From: Amorphophallus konjac
Taxonomy: Eukaryota > Streptophyta > Magnoliopsida > Alismatales > Araceae
DNA: 64,000 nucleotides
Assembly (NCBI GenBank): GCA_022559845.1
Contig: CM040118.1
Coordinates: forward strand, 158,058,331 to 158,122,330
Reading direction: 5' to 3'
Positions 20,967 to 31,983 of the stretch are shown piece after piece. The position numbers and the translations under genes were made by a program. The notes under the pieces were generated by a model, which made no database searches, was not told the DNA's origin, and worked only from the letters and a program-made list of their open reading frames with translations. The stretch's first letter is position 1, and the number at the start of each line of letters is the position of its first letter.

Positions 20967-23626
20967 TGTTCGCGACCTTTTTTCTTTCTTTCGCGGGTCG
21001 ATCGACCAACTGACTAACTGGTAGTCAAATGATCGATTGACGACGCAGGCGTGCCAGTCACATGAGTGACGAATTTGTGATGCGCTCATTCTGACCCATG
21101 TCGGGCGAATGTGAGGTTCGATCGGGACCAGCAGTCCGCCATACCATAAAGGCTATGGCGTTAATTACATCCCCCACGAGGAGGGAACACCTTTTATTAA
21201 TTACCGAGATAGCGGGCTGTCGAAGCCGGATTAAAAAGAGCTACATTATGATCATGACGAAGACATGCAGGATGCATATATTTATCGTGCAGAAGATGCA
21301 TAGTTCATAGAATTATGGATCCTCGGTACGTGGCGGAGGACGTAGGTCCGAAGACCACCGTCGCGCATAGCGAAGACTTCCGACCAGACGTAATCCGGCT
21401 TTTCTGTCGACACCATTTGATATACTCGAGGATCTATGCATGCATGCACACATGACGTTCATGACTATATTAAGCATGATAATGGAATTATGGAAGCAAA
21501 TTGTGATCAACCACGTTTATTACTCCCCATCGAGAAGAGGGAAGGCAACACAAGTGTGATAGCGAAAGCAAAGTGCTAACGGACATGGTAATGAAGATAT
21601 GATAACAACATAGTTTAGGCTTGCTTGGCCCCTCCCTTATTCAATTTATTACCTATTGTGATTTATTAACACCAACCCCGAGGGACGAGATCCACTCGGG
21701 GGCAAATGAGCGATTAAAGCAACAAGAGGTTTCAAAACCGGTGCGACCATATAAGGAAGGTTTATACGGCGCGATAAAGCGTAGGCTTAGCATCTTAATC
21801 CGGCGCGGCCATCATGAATGTTAATACGGCGCGAAGAAATGTAGGTATAGCGGCTAATACGGCGCGGCCATATAGCCGGTTAAGACGGCGCGGAAAAGAT
21901 TGGGGCACGTCGGTTTAGGGCGTGCCGAAAAGGCGCAAAGGGAAAAAAATGAATATGAGTCTAACGTTAATCCGGCGCGGGGGGGTACCGCGCCGGATTA
22001 GGGTGCGCCGGGTTAAGGCCGCGCCGTTTTAGCTTATTTTCGATGAATTTCAAATCATTTGAGTTTGTTAAGTTTATGTTGAGGGTTTTGAAGCCATTTG
22101 AGGCCAATTTTTTGTTAAATTGAAGTCCAGAACCCTCCAAGAATGACGTGATAGGCCAGTGCGAGGTTCCTACTCAAGCACCGGGATAATTGGGTCCAGA
22201 ATGAGTATTTCGTTATGGTTTATTCATTATTAATCTGTCCAAAATTGGACAGCATCTCCCCTGAACCTGAAGAGTTACAGGGGAGAAGTGGGGTCATGCT
22301 CACCTATGGAACAAGCCCCTAAACCGCCGGTCTACACGAAGGCAGCCAGCAAACCCTATTGGATAGGATACCCCGAGGACTAGCCTGCTAGGGGCACCAA
22401 GGTTCCATAGGGGGAAGAAACGGAGAGATGAAGCCATTGACGATGGGAACCGCACCCCGAGGGCTAGCCTGCGAAGGGTGGATGACCCACAGTGTATGAC
22501 TTATCCTTAGAGGAACTGACCATTGGGAGAATGGGACTCCAAGGGCTAGCCTACAAGGAGCACACATCCCCTCGGTCTCGATCGGGTCTTAATTTGTTGG
22601 GGCTGAGTTCGTTGAACCAGGACCCCTATCATTGTCTGCAATGGCTTCGAGGAAGCACCTACCATCGAGAGATAGAGCCCCTCGGTCGCCCAACAACTTC
22701 AAGAAGCAGCAGGGGGATGTCCCCCTCCCCGGGTGATAGAAACGGCGAGAAACCTCGGAACAGTTTGGATGATCATGATGCACAGATGCAGTAAATGCAT
22801 AAACGAGACGGGCTCGTTGCAGGGGCATATGCTCGAACAATTGGAAAGCAACGTGCAGGGGATGGACCCTGTACATGGCGGAGAGACACACGCGCAGAAG
22901 CACGGCTCCATCCGAGGAGAGAAGGAGGTGCGAAAACCCTTGAATCAAACATAAAAATGATCGAAGGAAAAGCCCCCGGGGAGGGGTGTTTATGAAGCCC
23001 ACGATGATTCAGGGCACGCTATAGACCTCGAAGAAACCGGAATTAGAACTACGCAGAGAAGAACTCCGACACACGCATTGGCATAGATAGAAAGGGGGGA
23101 GGCTGAAGATCATTCATTCAATCTATTCATTTGATCATTCACATGCGCATATATATTACCATCCCAGAAACGGGAATGGTTTAGCATTTACATGGTGAGA
23201 ATACAGCGCCGGCACCATTGCTCGGCCGCCGTTCTACAATAGCGGGGGCAGAGGACGTGCATAGCACAACACCAGGGGAAGAAAAAAAAAGAGAAAATCC
23301 CATAGAAGGGGGAGGAGAATTGACTCATATCATCGTCGCTCCTCCCCCCCTCGCTTACATTCGATGGGTGGAAGACTCAGAGGAGAAATCTGCGGAAAGC
23401 AGGAAAAGGATCAGCACCGGCGCCCACCTGTTCTGAGAATAGGGTATCGTAGAGGAGGAAGATGACCGGCGGAAGCTCCTCCAAAGGAACCCTTCTCTCT
23501 CTCGGCTCCCTTTCTTTTCTTTCTTCCCAAAAACCCTCTTCTGTCTCCTCGTTCTTCTATCTTTTCTCAGTCGATCTCTATCCCCTTCTCTGTGTATCCT
23601 CTTTTTCTTCTCTCGAAGAGCAGCCA

Positions 23627-23636
23627 CCTATATAGG
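23627..23636 (-). promoter_or_regulatory. Tat-B sense TATA box
   Basis: CCTATATAGG (self-complementary) sits at the head of a pyrimidine-rich plus strand, that is a purine-rich minus-strand leader at 23460-23620. That fits an LTR core promoter with transcription leftward. Because the word is palindromic, orientation rests on the surrounding layout. Confidence 0.55.
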
Positions 23637-24830
23637 GGGCGGGTTCGAATCTTAATCCGGCGTGAGATTAGCGCGCCGGGAATAAGCCTCAGCAAATTAG
23701 CGCGCCGGTCTTGAAGGGCGCCGGTTTAACGGGCGCGCCGTATAAGGGCGTGCCGTATTAGCATTTCCCGCGCATTACAGGTTAGCCGATGAATCCGGGG
23801 ACGATCCCGGAGGTCATCGTGAACATTTATCTCGCCAATGCCCATCGAAACCTTGACGAGGTGTTTTGTGAAGCCCCTCGGCTGACGTGCGGCCGTTCAC
23901 GAGGCTCCAGATAGCTTTGGCTTAATTACGCGGGTTTTCCGCTAATACGGCCTGCGACTTTGTGACTCGTGCTACTGGCTCGGTCTGGCTTGTACCCAAG
24001 CTCCTTAGGGGGTTGGATGACACCAGGGATAATTCCGCCTGCGCTGGGTGATCATTCGGCCACTAACGGGCCCATCTTGTCAGGAAGCCGTACCCGTGCC
24101 GGGTGATCGGGATCTTCTGCCATTAGAGCTTTCGGTCCTCCGTCTCGGAGAGCCAGGGGGAAACTCCTTTGTCTTCAGGAGAGCCTTTTCATGTGGTGGG
24201 GGACCACCGGATAGACCATCGTCCTTGATCGGACAACGGGTGTAGTGGATGCAGCACGACAAAGTCGATGCTGGTTCATTGGGTAGGCTTGGTCGCACTG
24301 CCGGTTGGTTGAGGATTCATCTCGGCTCTCCTGAGGTGAAGTCCCCACATCCATACGGAATGACTCGAGGCTCTGGCAGCTTGAGAAATCCTCGATGTGT
24401 TGATCTTTATCGGCTCCCGCGCTTCGGTGGGCCGGGTCATTCATCCTTATGGCTTGGTCGCCGACGATCATATTGTAGGTGCCAATAAATGCCCCCCAGA
24501 CGTGGGTGTTGTGAGCAAGGCACGAGTGTAGCAAGACCCACGGATGAATTTCATTTGGACGGATCTCTTCTTCGGCTGACAGGAGCTCTGGATGGCCCTT
24601 AATTCGACACGGATGTTAAACCGACGTCGTTTACATTTTAACCTGACGCGCACATGGCCCTTAGGCTTTTTAATTCGACGTGGTCCCGGGCGTTTCGGCC
24701 ACTAATCCAGCGCGTTGTTTTGCTTTTGCCATGTTAAATCGGCGCGGGTAGAAACGGCGCGCCTTTTATCTATTTGGACGTTAATCCGACGCGCTAAATA
24801 GCGCGCCAGGTTAAACATCCGGGACCACCT

Positions 24831-24840
24831 CCATATAAGG
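24831..24840 (+). promoter_or_regulatory. Candidate TATA box of the antisense PMD gene
   Basis: CCATATAAGG lies ~107 bp upstream of the 5'-UTR intron donor at 24947, with a pyrimidine-rich stretch following, as is common at plant start sites. It falls inside the presumed U3 end, so the LTR may drive transcription both ways. Confidence 0.45.
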
Positions 24841-24882
24841 CTTTCGCCTTTGTTTTTTTCTTCTTCATCCCTCATTCGCACA

Positions 24883-24918
24883 AACTTTTTCTCTCTCTTC
24901 CCTCTCTTCCCTTTCTCC
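24883..24918 (-). other. Candidate polypurine tract of Tat-B
   Basis: An almost pure pyrimidine run on the plus strand (CTTTTTCTCTCTCTTCCC and on), hence polypurine on the element's sense strand, adjoins the inferred LTR end at 24882. The same stretch would be the 5' leader of the antisense gene. Confidence 0.45.
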
Positions 24919-24946
24919 GGCGCCAAGAGTGGTGATTTTCCTTCGG

Positions 24947-25224
24947 GTGAGTGGAGATGTTGTCCATTTGGGTTTCAAAACCCTTTCTTTGGGCCCCGGG
25001 AGGCTTCTAGCAGGGCTTGCCCTTGGAGCTGTTTCCCCGGGTGTTCCCTTTGGCCTCGGTGTCATGCCGATGGCTGCCTTTAAGGGACCGTTCCTCGGTG
25101 GACGCATTCCCACTTTTCTTTGGCAATCCCCTGTGCCGGGGAGACTCTACCGAAATTTTGTCAGAAGTTCACCTTTGATTAGCTATTTTCTGACTTTACT
25201 TTTGTTTGATATGCCTTTTTGCAG
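24947..25224 (+). other. 5'-UTR intron of the antisense PMD gene
   Basis: Donor GTGAGTGG and acceptor TTTTTGCAG bracket 278 bp without coding potential. The acceptor stands 5 bp before the ATG at 25230. Confidence 0.55.
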
Positions 25225-27975
25225 CTATCATGGCATCCAGCTCTTCTTCTCGTGCCGTAGTGACATGGGAGAACGTCAATTCCCTCGACTGGGGGCACGG
25301 CCAAGTGGCCATAGTTGCGGAGTCTTCGGATTCAGAGACAGACACTGTAGACACCAGCCGTCTCCTTATCCTGGGGGGTGACTCCTTTCATTATAATAGA
25401 GAGGGCGTGACCAGGAGGGATTATCCCAAGGACAAGCACCTGATGTCCCTTCTTCAACGCTTCAACCTTCAGGGGAAGAGGGATGTGTTCACCGTTCGGA
25501 AGGTCGAGCAGGCCTTGCTGGTGGAGAGAGACAGCCTGGCCGAATGTGTGATGCGGGGAAGACCCATCTATCTCCCCGGGAAGGTCAGGAAATGGAGCGA
25601 TGTGCTGGGGCTGCAAGACCTCGCTCCGGCAAACGGATTGCTGACTAGAGCTCCCGAGTTCGTACCCGCTCGGTGGAATGACTCCGCGGGCAGAGTGGAT
25701 CGTGAGAAGCCGATCTTTGGTTTATTCCTTGCCTCGTTGAGATGGGGATATAGAGATGAATCGTTCTTGCTGGACTGCTTGGCGGTTCGCTTCAAGCACC
25801 AGATATCAGTGGGGTGGTTCGCTGAGCTGAAAGCTACAGACGCTCATGCATTCAGGCCCGGAGCAGTGGAGTTCACAGACTACGTACTGCATCATTACGC
25901 TCCTCTTCTGACCACGGCCGGCATATATCACAGCGTGTACGCTTCAAGGTACCGGTACCCAATCTCACGGAGCTTGTGTTGTGGAATGATCGAGGTATTT
26001 TGCCCCGAATATAACACTTTCTACACTTCAGAGGGGAAGACCTCTTTAGACTTGTGGAGTCTATCGCAGCTCAGCGGCCTACCCATTGACGGGGAACCGT
26101 ATGAAGAAGTTTGCTGGCCTGACTAGTTGAAAGACCAGACCGACGGTGACGGTCGGTATATGGCGGGCTACGCCTATCGGTATCTGATAAAGGCGTATCG
26201 CACCCTTTTTCATTCGTCGCACGATACGAGGGAAGCTCGAATGCCGGGCGAGAAGCGAAGAGTGCGGATGGGCGCCTGGCTTCAATATTTCTTCCAGGGG
26301 AAGAATAAGTATGAAGATTTTCCTCCAATAGCACCCGTGGCCCAGAAGCGGAAGAAGAGGGTGCGACGCAGGCCGCTTCATCATCTTCTTCGAAAGGAGG
26401 GCAGGGGGAAAACCCAAACCCTACTGGTGTTGATACAGTCACTCACTGTGCTGCATATCTGGTTTATTGGCTTTGTTCTTTCGCTCTTCCTCAAGGTGAC
26501 GAGAGCGTGATTAGGGCAGAGGCCATTTACCCGGCCTGTCTTATGGCTTGGGGCATCAAGCTGTCCCTTTGCCCAGTGGATTTGTGCCTCATTTACAAGA
26601 TGTTGGGAGACTTGCACAAGACGCGTCTCCCTAGAAGCCTTCGGACGGTTGGTCCGTTACATTTCTTTAATGCTTGGGTCTGCACCCTATTTCCGGAAGC
26701 GGCTCCTCGGGCATTACAAGCGGTTCCTCTGGTCCCGCGTATGATAGAGTTTGCGAGTGCTGAGCCATCTTTACTAGCGGAGCAACTCTACGCCATTCGT
26801 GGTAAATTGGCCTGTATTCCCATGGATTCGCCTGGGGCTCTTCATTTCTGGAGCTTAGCTGCCCATTCGAGCCCGCTGACGAACAGGACGAGGCAGTGCA
26901 AGCTGTTTGAGACTGAGGAGTACATCCATCCGATTTCCAAGGCCAAATATACCAAGCCTATTCTGGAGCCGGAGTTGATTGATTGGGCACTGGCCATCAG
27001 GCCTAGTGTCCTTGTATTTCACAAGAGCGGCATTCTGTGGTTGGAGCCGTATTACCCGTTCCGCTTCAGTCGGAACTTTGGCTACGACTAGCAGATTCCA
27101 CATTCCTCTTCACAATTTGCATTGCCCCACAGGCATAGGGCCGGGCAGGTTTCAAATGACGATGCCCGAATATGGTGGGACTTTTTCCATCATCGTGAAG
27201 ACATTTCTTTTCGGGTGCCCGCCCCTGCGCGCTTCCCTCGCGTCACGCCTGAATACGTCAAGTGGTGGAATGCGTGGACGGGATTTTACAGGAACTCTCG
27301 GAGAGAGTGCTGGGCCGTGGCGGAGCACAGGTTTTTAGCTTCCCAGCCGGAGCCAGTTCTCGACATTGAAGCCTCTTATTTGAAGAAGTTGAAGTCTTGG
27401 ACCAATACAGAAGTGAAGGCCTATATGGAGGCCCGCAAGATTGTGAAAGGCCGCAAGATGAAAGTTGAACCGAAGCTGCCCCCGATCAACAAGGATGATT
27501 ATGTGAAGACCCTTGGGGTTTATGCCGGGTAAGCAGTGAGAGGGTGATTCTCCAACAACTCCCTTTACCGGTAGAGGAGCCCATCGCGGCTGTGGCCGAC
27601 TGGCATCCTGAGGTGGATAGGTTGTATCCCTATCGGACTTTCATTCGCAAGGAAGACAGGCAGGATGCCTTGTACGACAACACTCCCTGGCTATTTGCAC
27701 TCCTTCGGTCGCATGGCCTGTCGGTGGGCGGTTCGAGTGAAGCCATCCTGGACCATCCTCTTCAGATTTCAATCAAATATGCAGACAGGTGGGGGATGGA
27801 CCATCTGAGCCTGTATTATCTCCTATCCTCTGGTGGTCATGAGGATCTGGCACTGCTGGCCGAACCGAGCGAAAGATTGGAGATCTATGCTGGCTTATTC
27901 GCGAGGCGGCTTCGAGGGACAAAACGCCATCGCTATTTTATTGGCCTCTCTTCCCCTTTTATACGGGACCGGCAA

Positions 27976-28060
27976 GTATGTTCCATTTCTTCATTCAGGC
28001 CTTTTGGCCAGCTTCTTCTTTACATTGTGGTGTGTCATTCTCACCTTTGTGCATGTGCAG
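27976..28060 (+). other. Intron in the PMD gene
   Basis: An 85-bp insert with donor GTATGT and acceptor TGTGCAG, T-rich inside. The flanking exon sequence reads in one frame when it is left out. Confidence 0.6.
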
Positions 28061-28360
28061 TCCGACCGACTTCGGAGGAGACCCGACACTTCAGGGAGCT
28101 GATCATAAAGGCCCAAAAGCCAACATATTTTGAAGTTCCTGAGCCTGCCCCGACCACGACGCCACTGCCTCCTGGGGATTCAAGGAAGAGGACTCGGTCC
28201 CAGCTGAGAGAGGCCATCGGAAAGGCAAAAGAGGCGGTAACCCAGGTGACACGGGCACGTCGAAAGAAGGCTGCAAAGAAGGAATCGGCAACCGTCCTTC
28301 CTTCGGTTGTATCTTTTGAAGAGTTTGAAGCTTCCCGCACACAAGGGCTAGAGGCTGAAG

Positions 28361-28439
28361 GTAGGCTCTTTTTCTCTTCCAAGTGAATTAGCTTGTTTCG
28401 ACTGCCTTGGCTAGCCCATGCTGACGGTTGCTGACATAG
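28361..28439 (+). other. Intron in the PMD gene
   Basis: A 79-bp insert, donor GTAGGC, acceptor GACATAG. The downstream exon begins TTGCCGCGG. The Tat-A copy has an acceptor at the equivalent place (3343-3352). Confidence 0.55.
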
Positions 28440-28562
28440 TTGCCGCGGTCGTCGGGCTGGAGGCGACGGTAGATGTAGCGACTAGGGACGGGGCAGAGGA
28501 AGTCCCTACTGCTCCCGTAGAAAGGGATCTGCCCTCTCCAACACCCAGGCAGGAGATGGAAG

Positions 28563-28643
28563 GTAATCTATAGTTTAGTCACGATAGCACCGCAAATCTT
28601 CATGTCTTTAGCTAGCTTGACCCCTTCTTGCCGTAAATTGCAG
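28563..28643 (+). other. Intron in the PMD gene
   Basis: An 81-bp insert, donor GTAATC, acceptor AATTGCAG. It is placed just after the SPTP-type segment, as is 3536-3619 in Tat-A, so intron position is conserved between copies. Confidence 0.6.
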
Positions 28644-29077
28644 TTGATATACAACCGTCATTGCTTCCGGGCTCGGAGGGTGTAGAGGAGGCAATCCCCT
28701 CGGGGCAGGGCGGACCTGCTCTTGAGGTATCATCTATTGTTGCCCCTGGTGCGGAGAGCACCTAGGAAGTTCCTGCCGAGGGTGATGCTCTTGCTGGCGA
28801 GGCTACTGCTCCGACGGTGGAGCGTCCTGAGAGAGCAGAGGGATCCTCTTCCTCTGAGCAGGTAGATTATGGTGGCGGCTCCAATGACGAGGAGCTCTCA
28901 CTAATTGATCTCGAGACCGATGACGTCGGGGCGTCCTCGGCCTATGAAAGTGATTATCTGACTTTCAGCCCGGCCCGGTTATCGTGGGGCGGTCCCGAGC
29001 CGTCATTATCGCTTGAGAGTGAAGAGGCCGGTGCCGGGGAAGCTGCTCTTAAAGATTTGAGCTTAGTACCCGCTGAG

Positions 29078-29167
29078 GTAAGGACCTACCCAGGGTCGGT
29101 GTTTGCTGTTCTTCTTTATCTTCCCTCCAGCCTCATTTTTTTTAATGTATATATATTTTTGATGCAG
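29078..29167 (+). other. Intron in the PMD gene
   Basis: A 90-bp insert, donor GTAAGG, acceptor TTGATGCAG, strongly T-rich. The Tat-A counterpart is 4088-4171 (GTAAGT...TCCAG). Confidence 0.65.
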
Positions 29168-30559
29168 GCTGGGGTGGCGCTGCCAACCATGACGGTGCAG
29201 ATACCACTCCTGGCTCTGGGAACGGGCCATGCAACTCTTCCGTCTGTCCTGTGGCCTATCGCATTGCAATACCCCAAGGACTATGCAGCGGCAATGGTTC
29301 CAGTCGGACCCGGAGCACTTGTGGATGTTGGTAGTTCGGCGGCAGCCGGGGATTCTCAGCCAATGGAGGCTACACAGCAATCAACTCTGGAAAAGGATGG
29401 TCTTCCTGAAATAGAAGCCGGAGAGATCATTGAAGAGCAGATGTCTTCGGCTCTCGATGTTTCTGTTGCACTTCCATCCCAGGGGGCAGGAAAAGAGATT
29501 GCTGTTATTGAGGCTCCGGCCACCGTATCTGCCAGCGCGCTTGTTCCTCACAGCAGTGGACTGCAGCTCATGCCATCGTCATCTTCCGGGACGGCCGATG
29601 ATATCTGGGCTACCGTGGATAGCAGAGTGGAATTTGAACTGCCCGAGACGTCACCACTTGGTCTTCAATCTTCAAGTGACTTTGTGTGGCAGTTTCTGGG
29701 GACCCTCCAGCAGACCGTAACGGCCAGCAAGGATTTAACTTATGTTTAGCTGAGGGGCTTGATAGAGCATCTATCCCGCTCGCTGTTGGCCTTTGGTTGT
29801 CCCATGGACGACTAGACTCCACGGGTGATCTTGCTCCTAAAGTATGTAAACAGGAGAGAATTTCTAGGCCGGGATGCAGCTGACGAGCTGGCGGCCATAT
29901 CATTGGAGCGGGCTGAAAGCCGAGCATCTCTTATTTCTATGCAAGAGACTGCGGCGAGGATGAGGGATGAAGCCAATGCCTCTTTATAGCGCCGAAGCTT
30001 CTTGACGGCCCGGATGGCGGCATTACAGGCTGAACTTTCAAGGGTAGAGGCAGAACTTGAAGAAGTAGACCGTCTGGGAGTCCAGAGGGTGGAGGATGCA
30101 GAGATGGCCGAGGGACAAGCTGCTTCCCTCGAGGAGAGGCTATCTGAGCTGGAGGCCACAGAGTTCCGATTGCAAGAACTGACCCACCATCCTTCCCTGG
30201 GTATTCCTGCACTGGAGGACATCTTCCGACGCCCTCTACAGTAGTCTTTTTTTTTCTCTTTATTTGCTCCCTTTTGACGCACTTCATGTACTCCGAGGGA
30301 TGGCCCGTGTAACATGTACCTTTTACTTCATAGTAATGGAAAATCTCCATCGTGCTTTTTGAATGAAGACTCCCTCTTGTCATTATTCTTTTCTCTTCCA
30401 TTCGCCCGTTGTATCTAATCCGAGTGTATGAGTCACTAGGGCAGGAGAGCGCTCACGCCTTCAGCAAAGGGGTGAGGTGTTCGCTCCACCGCGCCGTGAC
30501 TTTTCTCGAGACTAACAACGGCCTATGCCAGCCGAGAGTCCGGGGGACTCAAGAGGGTA

Positions 30560-31131
30560 TATCAAAACTGGCAGGTAAGCGGTCCTACCGAGGATGGCAA
30601 GACTCGAGAATGGGTAGCGACCGGTCCCGTCGATGATGACGAAGGTCTAAAAAGGGTAGACGGCCTTGACGATGATGACAAGAACCGGACTAGGGTAGTG
30701 ACTGATCTTGCCGATAGTGACAAGTGTCGAAAAGGGTAGACGGTCTTGCCGATGGTGACAAAAATCGGATAGGGTAGCGACCGATCTTGCCGATGGTGAC
30801 AAGGGTCGAAAAGGGTAGACGGTCTTGCCGATGGTGATAAAAACCGGATAGGGTAGCGACCGATCTTGCCGATGGTGACAAGGGTCGAAAAGGGTAGATG
30901 GTCTTGCCGATGGTGACAAAAACCGGATAGGGTAGCGACCCATCTTGCCGATGGTGACAAGGGTCGAAAAGGGTGGATAGTCTTGTCGATGGTGACAAAA
31001 ACCAGATAGGGTAGCGACCGATCTTGCCGATGGTGACAAGGGTTGAAAAGGGTAGACGGTCTTGCCGATGGTGACAAAAACCGGATAGGGTAGCGACCGA
31101 TCTTGCCGATGGTGACAAGGGTCGAAAAGAT
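30560..31131. repeat. Tandem array of ~36-40 bp monomers in Tat-B
   Basis: About 15 copies of the CTTGCCGATGGTGACAA monomer seen in Tat-A. Again a GGTAGACGGT variant alternates with a GGTAGCGACCGAT variant; here the first is followed by AAAACCGGATA. The array follows the antisense gene at the same relative place. Long open frames on the minus strand are by-products. Confidence 0.9.
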
Positions 31132-31239
31132 GTATATAGGCGGGATATCGGATGAAAATTCCCCGTCGACCTCGTAAGGGGTCTTCCGGACAGAGAATTA
31201 ATCATCACTATTCATCATTCAATTTTTTTTATTCACATT

Positions 31240-31930
31240 ACTGACCTAAGCGCCCTTTCGGGTTTTCACCGAGGCCAGCCCCCTCTTGCTTTTGCCCGCG
31301 CACCCTTTCGGGTTTTCACGCGGCGGGGTACCTGATTTTGCCTGCGACGTCCTTTCGGGTTTTCACCACAGCTGGGTTATAGCCATTTTTACACTTGTCC
31401 TGATATAGGAACAAGTCTGGCGGGGTATCTCTATTTTTAACCCCATTTTCTTTTCTTTCTTTCTTTTTTTGAATTCGGGATGCAGAAGAACTGGACCACG
31501 AAAGTGTTGGCTGGCCTTGTCGATGATGACAAGGATTGGATCCTGCTTCGGTTCGTCGACACCGGCTAGATGTCGAAGCAAAGGATATGGTCTATTAATA
31601 AGGATGTAAGATCCGAGTTAGGGGTAAAGATCGGCCGGTCTCGCCGATGATGACGAGGGTCGAACGTGGGTTTATTCATCGGCATGGGCCACATGCCGAG
31701 GCAAAGGTAGGGTTATTAACGGGGACGGAAGGTCCAAGTTAAGGGTAGAGATAGACCGATCTCGCCGATGATGACGAGGGTCGACCATGGGTTTATTCAT
31801 CAACATAGGTCACATGCCGAAGCAAAGATGGGATTATCAACAGGGACGTAAGGTCCAAGTTGAGGATAGAGAACACCCGACCTCGCCGATGATGACGAAG
31901 GTCGAATGTGAGTTTGTTAAAGGATTTTCG
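31240..31930. repeat. Tat-B GCGCCCTTTCGGG block and ~120-bp repeats
   Basis: Three GCGCCCTTTCGGGTTTT-like copies at about 31250, 31302 and 31349. Four units with GATGATGAC(A/G)A cores follow at about 31520, 31645, 31763 and 31890, each with CGAAGCAAAG or CGAGGCAAAG words. This is the same order as in Tat-A at 14490-15088. No gene. Confidence 0.75.
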
Positions 31931-31983
31931 GTGGGACTTTGATGGTTGTCCCTTTCGGAGTTTCATTGGGTGGAGAATAGGAG

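Larger units (their letters stand above)
20967..24882 (-). repeat. Tat-B 3' LTR (left copy)
   Basis: Starts TGTTCGCGACC, shared with the right copy at 62855. The right end is inferred at ...ATTCGCACA (24882), just before a long pyrimidine run that would be the PPT on the minus strand, so this border is tentative. A minus-strand TATA at 23627-23636 divides U3 (right) from R/U5 (left). CGGCGCG words cluster at 21760-22030 and 23650-23765, and again at 24690-24810. ORFs inside are short and unsupported. Confidence 0.7.
25230..30243 (+). pseudogene. Antisense plant mobile domain (PMD) gene of Tat-B, with introns
   Basis: ATG 25230 opens MASSSSSRAVVTWENVN. The N-terminal ~300 residues include a PMD-style block (SLSQLSGLPIDGEPYEE). 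After a TAG at 26124 and a frame change near 26410-26450 follow typical PMD words (AAYLVYWLCSFALP; FGYD before a TAG at 27089) and WWNAWTGFYRNSRRECW. The C-terminal half is acidic and low complexity, then coiled coil (AALQAELSRVEAELEEV), ending DIFRRPLQ at 30243. Canonical introns: 27976-28060, 28361-28439, 28563-28643 and 29078-29167. It runs opposite to gag-pol, between pol and the 3' LTR. PMD proteins (PF10536) occur as host proteins and in transposons; antisense extra ORFs have been described in the Tat lineage. Molecular function is unknown. At least two stops and one or two frame changes make it non-functional as it stands. Confidence 0.75.
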
